The notes below the pieces were generated by a model, which was given only the letters and a program-made list of their open reading frames with translations, was not told the origin of the DNA and made no database searches. Below are positions 42,808-47,657 of a stretch of 47,657 nt of DNA, piece by piece; within the stretch, counting starts at the first letter, position 1; every line of letters starts with the position of its first letter. Location of the stretch: the NCBI GenBank assembly GCA_017694295.1, contig JADINA010000021.1, forward strand, positions 1 to 47,657, given 5' to 3'. A program made the position numbers and the translations under genes. This stretch comes from Candidatus Alloenteromonas pullistercoris. Lineage in GTDB: Bacteria > Bacillota_I > Bacilli_A > RFN20 > CAG-826.

Positions 42808-45620
42808 CAGTCGTTGATGCCGATGAAGATCGCCTCTTCCGGCTCGGCCCCTTTCTTTTTCATCAGCTGACCGCCGACTTTTTTCTTCTTTTTCGCCCGC
42901 GGCTTGATGCGGATCTTGGAGAAGAGGGCGGCAAGCGATTTGGAAAGCAGGGGGTAGACGCAAAGGGAGAGGGCGATGGCGAAGAAGACGCCAAGGAGGA
43001 CGTTGAGGTAGGGATAGGCGAACTCACTCGGCCCGAAGGCGAAGAAGACCAAGGCGACGTAGGCGAGGTTAAGCGAAAGCAGGATGAGCGTCCCGGCCGA
43101 GCGGGAAGCCGCCAGGTCCTCGGATTCGCGGAAGATGGAAAGGGCGGACCTTTCGCGGTCATGGGTCGAGGAGACAAGCTCCTTCGAGGTCGAGCCAAGA
43201 AGCAGGAACAAATAGAAGGATAGCACCGCACCGCCGATGCAGCCGATGGCCACAAGGGGGGTGACGCTCATGCGGGTGAAGACGAAGAAGCTTAGCGAGA
43301 TGAAGGCAGTCGCGGCGCTAAGAAGCCCAGCGGCGATGCCCCGGCTCGGACGGTAACGGAGCACGAGGTAGAGAGCGCTGACGGCTATGCCAAGGCCAAG
43401 GCCAAGGGAGAAGACGCCTAGATCGGGCTGGGAGACGGCCGGGACGACGGTGGCGAAGGAGACGGAGTAGAAATCCTCCTCCGAGACGAGTTCTTGCGAG
43501 ATGTAGTTGGCAACGGCCTCGTCTAGGGGCATGCTGCCTTGCTCGTTCCAGACGATCTCCTCGCCGTTAAGCGAGGCGTAGCTAATCTCGTATTCGATGT
43601 CCGAGCCGTCCTCGGCATAAAGCGGGAAGTGCTCGGAAAGGTCGATCTCGTAATAGAACCAATAGTAGGTGGCGCCCTCCCCGGCGTCGGCGGTCACGTA
43701 AACCGACTTCGGGGTTTCCGAGAGGGTGGCGTCCGCGACGAGGTCGTCGAGGACGGAATCGCCGATTTTGATGGCTGAGAGCAAATTCGGGTTCCCGTCG
43801 GCGTCATAGCCCCGGATTTCGTCGAGGCCAGAAAGCGAGGGGAGGTTGATGGTGTCGGATTCGTCGCTTCTTACGTCTAGATGGAGGACGGTTTGCTCCT
43901 CCCTATAGGCGGCATCGTTGTAGACGTTTCCGGAATTGGTCACCCCAAAGCCGATCATCGTCCCAAGCCCAGCCAAGATGAAGAGGGCCGAGAGGATGCC
44001 GACATACCATTTGCCTTTGGAGAAATCGTGGGAGGCGAAGGGGCCATAGTAGGTTTGCTTCTCCTCCTTAAGCAAATCGGGGAGTTTCTCCTTATCGATG
44101 TGCAGCTGCCCGGGGAAGGCGACCTGCATATGGGAATCGGTGCCTAGAAGATAGGTGGCGATGCGGGTGTAGATGAGATTGGCCAAGGTGGCGAAGAAGC
44201 CGCCGAAGACCAAGACGATGCCGGCCTTTGAGGCCAAATCGCCGGCGAAGAAGTAGACGAAGATGCCGACGATTATCGAGACGACCCCGGCGTCGACTAT
44301 CGGCCAGAAGGACTTCTTAAGCGCCTCCTGGGCCGCCTTCTTCATCGTCCTTCCCTTATATAGCTCGTCTTTTATCCGCGAGCTGATGAACAGGCTCCCG
44401 AAAAGCGAGAGGATGGCGATGAGGGCGAGGGAAAGGAGGGCCGCGATGTTGAATTGGCTCCCGAAGGCCATGAAGGTCGCAAGGGCCGAGAAAACCGATA
44501 AGGCCATGGCCGAGAGATGGGCAAGGGCGAAGATCCGCTCGAAGATGGCGAGGATTATCGCGATGACGGCAAAGCTCACCAAAACGCAGATGAGGGTTTT
44601 GGAGAAGGCGGGCGTGACGGCGTAGTCGCCGAGGCTTATAAGCTCCTCGACCGTCGCCGGGGCCGCCTCGGAATAGGTGAAGTTGACGCGGTAATCGCCA
44701 TAGGAGGAGGCGTTGATCATGTTGCGGAGGAAGACGGCCGCCTCATAGGCCGCCTGGGTTTGGGTCGGGTCATAGTTCCCATCGGTAATGGCCGAGGAGG
44801 CCGGGATGAGCTGAAGCGAGGGGTATTCGCGGTCCTCGTCGGAATCGTCGTACCAGACGGCGTTGTCGTTATTGGCCGCCTCGACGGTCAAAATGCGCGA
44901 TTGGACGTTGGGATCGGTCTCGGCGAGGGAATATTCGTCGCCCTCCTGCCGGTTGGCCCAGACGACGAGCAAAGTCGAGGTGCCCTCGACCGTCTCGCCG
45001 GTTTCCTCGTCGGTCGTGTCCTTGGTGGTGTTGTCGACGCAGTAGTTGATGAGGTTCTCGAAAGCCTCGGTGTATTCGTCGCCATCGGCAAGAGGGACGA
45101 CGACGACCGGGACCTTGTATTGCCCCCTGTCGATGTCCTCTATCCTAGCTTCCTGTCCGTCGATGATGTCGGCGAGGACGTCGGCGTCCGGGTAATCGTC
45201 GTGGCTGGTGTCGGAGGCGCCGAGCTCATAATCCTGGCCGGAGAAGGCGAGGTATTGCTCCAAATAGGCGTATTGGGTTTCCGAATCGTCTTGGGTGCGC
45301 AGCGTGACGGCGATCGTGTCGAAGCCCTCGGTTTGCACCGAATACTCGCTCATGCCCCAGTTGTTGAGCCGGTATTCGAACTCCTCGGCGATGTCCTCGA
45401 TGACCGGGGTGCCGGAGGCGTCGACGTCGGTTTCGTCTAGGAAATCCGAGTAATTGCCCTCAAGCGAGTCCTCGATGTGGTGGGAGGCGCGGAAATAGAG
45501 GGTCCTGCCCTCGGCGTAGGCCAAATCGGGATTGAGGTTCTCGATGACCGGGGCCGTCGCGGCCCCGACCCCGATGAGGGCGGCGGCGCAGAGGAATATA
45601 TAGGCGAGATAGCGGCGCAT
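42807..45620 (-). CDS. secDF: Protein translocase SecDF fusion, divergent
   Basis: 937-aa membrane protein with SecD and SecF halves, expected to pull preproteins through SecYEG. Six helices lie after residue 340 and six after about 730, with one N-terminal helix and large extracellular domains (25-330 and 560-715) rich in Asp and Glu. The P1-like part EEFEYRLNNWGMSEYSVQTE resembles the SecD base; SSRIKDELYKGRTMKKAAQE and FWPIVDAGVVSIIVG match SecD helices 4-5. The usual proton-relay Asp in helix 4 (DANVLIFER motif) is missing. It has its own promoter, and recJ follows with a one-base overlap. Position and topology support the call; sequence divergence is high. Confidence 0.85.
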   Translation of the reverse strand: MRRYLAYIFLCAAALIGVGAATAPVIENLNPDLAYAEGRTLYFRASHHIEDSLEGNYSDFLDETDVDASGTPVIEDIAEEFEYRLNNWGMSEYSVQTEGFDTIAVTLRTQDDSETQYAYLEQYLAFSGQDYELGASDTSHDDYPDADVLADIIDGQEARIEDIDRGQYKVPVVVVPLADGDEYTEAFENLINYCVDNTTKDTTDEETGETVEGTSTLLVVWANRQEGDEYSLAETDPNVQSRILTVEAANNDNAVWYDDSDEDREYPSLQLIPASSAITDGNYDPTQTQAAYEAAVFLRNMINASSYGDYRVNFTYSEAAPATVEELISLGDYAVTPAFSKTLICVLVSFAVIAIILAIFERIFALAHLSAMALSVFSALATFMAFGSQFNIAALLSLALIAILSLFGSLFISSRIKDELYKGRTMKKAAQEALKKSFWPIVDAGVVSIIVGIFVYFFAGDLASKAGIVLVFGGFFATLANLIYTRIATYLLGTDSHMQVAFPGQLHIDKEKLPDLLKEEKQTYYGPFASHDFSKGKWYVGILSALFILAGLGTMIGFGVTNSGNVYNDAAYREEQTVLHLDVRSDESDTINLPSLSGLDEIRGYDADGNPNLLSAIKIGDSVLDDLVADATLSETPKSVYVTADAGEGATYYWFYYEIDLSEHFPLYAEDGSDIEYEISYASLNGEEIVWNEQGSMPLDEAVANYISQELVSEEDFYSVSFATVVPAVSQPDLGVFSLGLGLGIAVSALYLVLRYRPSRGIAAGLLSAATAFISLSFFVFTRMSVTPLVAIGCIGGAVLSFYLFLLLGSTSKELVSSTHDRERSALSIFRESEDLAASRSAGTLILLSLNLAYVALVFFAFGPSEFAYPYLNVLLGVFFAIALSLCVYPLLSKSLAALFSKIRIKPRAKKKKKVGGQLMKKKGAEPEEAIFIGIND

Positions 45621-45642
45621 TGTGTACTTCCTTTCGTATCAT

Positions 45643-45686
45643 CGGGGGGTCCTTCCCCCGGATTCCCAATGAATTATTAATAATTC
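45643..45686 (-). promoter_or_regulatory. Two hairpins in the secDF leader
   Basis: CGGGGG/CCCCCG (45643-45660) and the perfect 16-base palindrome GAATTATTAATAATTC (45671-45686) both lie in the predicted 5' leader, between promoter and the AAAGGAAG ribosome site. No U-tract follows the GC-rich stem in the direction of transcription. Possible control elements, function unknown. Confidence 0.4.
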
Positions 45687-45700
45687 AATCGGCGTTGTAA

Positions 45701-45729
45701 AGCATACTATCGACTTAAACGCCCATCAA
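45701..45729 (-). promoter_or_regulatory. secDF promoter
   Basis: On the - strand: TTGATG (45729-45724) and TATGCT (45706-45701), 17 bases apart. Predicted leader is about 74 bases. Confidence 0.65.
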
Positions 45730-45752
45730 GTGCCATTTTCGCGGGGCAATGG

Positions 45753-46763
45753 CTAGAAAAGGAGCACCTGGTGGGAGATCTTCAGATGGTCGTAGGCCTT
45801 TTCGGTCGCGACCCGGCCCCGCGGGGTCCGGTTGATGAGGCCGCTCATGAGCAAATAGGGCTCGCAGACGTCCTCGAGGTTGGCGACCTCTTCCCCGATG
45901 GAGGCGGCGATGGCCTCTAGCCCCACCGGCCCGCCATGGAAGCGGACGGAAAGGGCCCGCAGATAGGCGATGTCGACCTCATCTAGCCCAAGTTCGTCGA
46001 TATGGAGGGCGGAAAGGGCCTTCTCGGCCTCCTTGGCGTCGATTTTGCTTAAGCCGTCGACGGTCGCGTAGTCGCGGACGCGCCTGAAAAGCCGGTTGGC
46101 GATTCGCGGGGTGCCCCGGGAGCGGAAGGAAAGCAATCGGCAGGCCTCCTCCTCGATGGGCGCGTTAAGCACGGCCGAGGTGCGCTTTACGATCTCGGAA
46201 AGCTCCTCGGGAGTGTAGAAATCGATTTTCTCGGCAATCCCGAAGCGGGCCCTTAAAGGCGCGCTTAGCCCGCCGCTTCTGGTGGTGGCCCCCACCAAGG
46301 TGAAGGGAGGCAAAGGCATCGAGATGACCTTCGAACCGCCGGCTTGCCCGACGACGATGGAGAGGTTGAAGTCCTCCATCGCCCCGTAAAGCACCTCCTC
46401 GACTGCTCGGGGGAGGCGGTGGATCTCGTCGATGAAGAGGATGTCGCCCTCCTCGATCTCCGAGAGTATGGCGGCCAAATCGCCCGGGCGCTCGATGGCT
46501 GGCCCGTTGACGAGCTTTATCCGCCCGCCCATCTCGTTGGCGATGACGTAGGCCAGGGTCGTCTTGCCTAAGCCCGGCGGGCCGTAAAGCAAGACGTGGT
46601 CGAGGACCTCGCCCCGGCTTTTGGCGGCTTGCAGGTAAACCGAAAGGCGGGCTTTAAGCTCGCTTTGCCCCACGTACTCGCTTAGCCTTTGGGGCCGGAG
46701 GCGGAGCTCGTCTTTGCTCTCCTCCTCCTTTTTCCTGGCGTCGAGGATGTCCGATGCGCTCAT
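45753..46763 (-). CDS. ruvB: Holliday junction branch-migration ATPase RuvB
   Basis: Hexameric AAA+ motor that, with RuvA, moves Holliday junctions. Walker [14 protein letters not shown], Walker [10 protein letters not shown], sensor 1 [18 protein letters not shown] with the arginine finger, sensor 2 [10 protein letters not shown], and the C-terminal winged helix ([15 protein letters not shown] then [17 protein letters not shown]). 336 aa. Its ATG overlaps the ruvA stop by 4 bases. Confidence 0.97.
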   Translation of the reverse strand: MSASDILDARKKEEESKDELRLRPQRLSEYVGQSELKARLSVYLQAAKSRGEVLDHVLLYGPPGLGKTTLAYVIANEMGGRIKLVNGPAIERPGDLAAILSEIEEGDILFIDEIHRLPRAVEEVLYGAMEDFNLSIVVGQAGGSKVISMPLPPFTLVGATTRSGGLSAPLRARFGIAEKIDFYTPEELSEIVKRTSAVLNAPIEEEACRLLSFRSRGTPRIANRLFRRVRDYATVDGLSKIDAKEAEKALSALHIDELGLDEVDIAYLRALSVRFHGGPVGLEAIAASIGEEVANLEDVCEPYLLMSGLINRTPRGRVATEKAYDHLKISHQVLLF

Positions 46764-47314
46764 TTCCTAAGCCTCTTGAGGGCAAGGCGGAGCACCTCGC
46801 CCGAATCGAGCCCGGGCTCGTTTATCGAGCAGAGGGCGTCGTCGATCTCCTTGGATTTGAAGCCAAGCCCCTTTAAGGCGGAGCGGACGTCGTCGTATAG
46901 GCTTGAGTCCGGGGATGAGCCGCTTACGAGCTTGCCCTGGAGGTCGAGGATGATTTGGGCGGCCGCCTTCGGGCCGATGCCCGGCAGTTTCTTCAAATAG
47001 GCGGTGTTATTGGAGGATATCGCCTTGAATAGGTCCTCGGGGTTGGTCTTCGAAAGGGCGGAAAGGGCGGTTTTCGGGCCGATGCCCTTTACCTGGATAA
47101 GCGAGGAAAAGGCCTCCTTCTCGAGCTTTGAGGAAAACCCGGCCAGGTAATGGTCGTCCTGGGTGAAGACCTCGTAGACGTAAATGAAGGCGTCCTCCCC
47201 GAGCTTGAAGTCGGAGGGCCTTGAGACGAGGACCTCGAAGGCGATTGGGCCGATGTCGATGGCGATCGAGCTCCCCGAGACGTCGGCGATTTTGCCGTTA
47301 AGCGAATAGATCAT
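46760..47314 (-). CDS. ruvA: Holliday junction DNA-binding protein RuvA
   Basis: Tetrameric junction-binding subunit that positions RuvB. OB domain at the start ([20 protein letters not shown]), two helix-hairpin-helix motifs ([16 protein letters not shown] and [16 protein letters not shown]), and domain III that binds RuvB ([20 protein letters not shown]). 184 aa. AGGAGG lies 6 bases before the ATG, partly inside the stop of the upstream 33-codon peptide gene. Confidence 0.96.
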   Translation of the reverse strand: MIYSLNGKIADVSGSSIAIDIGPIAFEVLVSRPSDFKLGEDAFIYVYEVFTQDDHYLAGFSSKLEKEAFSSLIQVKGIGPKTALSALSKTNPEDLFKAISSNNTAYLKKLPGIGPKAAAQIILDLQGKLVSGSSPDSSLYDDVRSALKGLGFKSKEIDDALCSINEPGLDSGEVLRLALKRLRK

Positions 47315-47322
47315 GGTACCTC

Positions 47323-47424
47323 CTAATTGGCGAAAGAGAGGAAAAAGCAGACGGCGAGCAAGCTCGCGGCGATGAGGATCGGGATGGCGATCCGCCCTAT
47401 TTTCCTTTCTTCCTGCCCTTTCAT
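47323..47424 (-). CDS. Possible 33-aa single-pass membrane peptide
   Basis: ATG at 47424 opens a 33-codon frame, MKGQEERKIGRIAIPIL then IAASLLAVCFFLSFAN. It has a charged N-terminus and one hydrophobic helix of about 20 residues. The TAG stop overlaps the ruvA Shine-Dalgarno (TAGGAGG), a coupling arrangement. Its own ribosome site is weak. It fills the 135-base obg-ruvA gap and uses the codon style of the neighbouring genes. No family recognised. Confidence 0.45.
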   Translation of the reverse strand: MKGQEERKIGRIAIPILIAASLLAVCFFLSFAN

Positions 47425-47449
47425 TTTTTCGACGCTCAAACTAAGGCGC

Positions 47450-47657
47450 TTAGCTTACGTACTCGAATTCGAATTCGCCTATCCTCACCGCGTCCCCGTC
47501 GCTCGCCCCCATCTTTGCAAGTTCCTCGTCGACCCCGATTTCCGTTAGGTAGGAAAGCAATTTCGCCACCCCCTGGTCGGTCGAGAGGTTGATAAGCGAA
47601 TAGCGGCGAAGCGCCTCCTCGCCCGTGATGACGAAAAGGTGGGCCGAGGGGTGGGAG
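47450..47657 (-). CDS. obg: GTPase Obg, C-terminal end (partial)
   Basis: The last 68 codons of a gene entering from the right edge. The translated end reads VITGEEALRRYSLINLS, then GVAKLLSYLTEIGVDEELAK and ASDGDAVRIGEFEFEY. This matches the Obg C-terminal OCT domain (pattern GVDEAL..GAKDGDxVRIxxxEFEF). Obg is a ribosome-associated GTPase acting in 50S assembly; the glycine-rich and GTPase domains lie outside the window. obg near ruvA is seen in other Bacilli. Confidence 0.85.
   Translation of the reverse strand, partial: SHPSAHLFVITGEEALRRYSLINLSTDQGVAKLLSYLTEIGVDEELAKMGASDGDAVRIGEFEFEYVS

Noticed and set aside
44517-45440. Long open frames opposite secDF, such as 307 codons
   Set aside because: Antisense shadow of a GC-biased gene: repetitive Gly/Asp/Val composition, no ribosome site and no family resemblance.

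Overview
This window looks like a chromosomal segment of a member of the Bacillota, class Bacilli in the broad sense (Erysipelotrichia or Mollicutes-related, probably an uncultured gut-type lineage). The evidence is gene content and order. era-recO-glyS-dnaG-rpoD-trmK, cshB-nfo, yqeG-yqeH-yhbY-nadD/yqeK-rsfS, yqhY-nusB-xseA-xseB-dxs and ruvA-ruvB-secDF-recJ-rel-hisS-aspS are all Bacilli-type blocks. A NadD-YqeK fusion and eukaryote-like one-chain GlyRS fit the same placement. Coding DNA is GC-rich with strong C/G third-position preference, while intergenic DNA is AT-rich. TGA is used as a stop (glyS, yqeH, secDF), so the code is standard and not the Mollicutes code 4. I saw no tRNA, rRNA, CRISPR array, insertion sequence or prophage gene.

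Left half (1-23.4 kb), almost all on the + strand: ribosome assembly GTPases (era fragment, yqeH, with yhbY and rsfS), DNA repair (recO, nfo), replication initiation (dnaG), two sigma-70 factors in tandem (rpoD and a divergent paralogue preceded by a likely leader peptide), tRNA methyltransferase trmK, RNA helicase cshB, bL33, a metallo-beta-lactamase-fold hydrolase, an EF-P with an atypical tip loop, topoisomerase IV (parE-parC), and NAD synthesis (nadD). Three genes run against the flow: ispH, ispG and plsY.

At 23,390-23,417 there is a very good match to a Firmicutes dif site. To its right (23.7-47.7 kb) every gene is on the - strand: an ABC permease and binding lipoprotein without an ATPase, deoB, a Xer recombinase, dinB, dxs, xseB, xseA, nusB, a membrane protein, an Asp23-family gene, tkt, aspS, hisS, rel, recJ, a divergent secDF, ruvB, ruvA, a tiny membrane peptide and the 3' end of obg. 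The strand switch coincides with dif, so I infer that the window spans the replication terminus, with two replichores converging at 23.4 kb. A Xer recombinase, topoisomerase IV and RuvAB all lie within about 25 kb of it.

Functionally the window holds three steps of the MEP isoprenoid pathway (dxs, ispG, ispH), much of a recombination and repair toolkit (recO, nfo, xerD, dinB, xseAB, recJ, ruvAB), stringent-response and translation genes, and pentose-phosphate links (tkt, deoB). Regulatory signals are readable: several near-consensus sigma-A promoters, three classical terminators, and several genes whose -10 box sits only 6-11 bases before the start codon, suggesting leaderless or nearly leaderless mRNAs. 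Start codons were moved from the longest possible start for glyS, the second sigma factor, ispH, ispG, yhbY, deoB, the binding lipoprotein, dinB, rel and recJ, using Shine-Dalgarno position, promoter position and family length.
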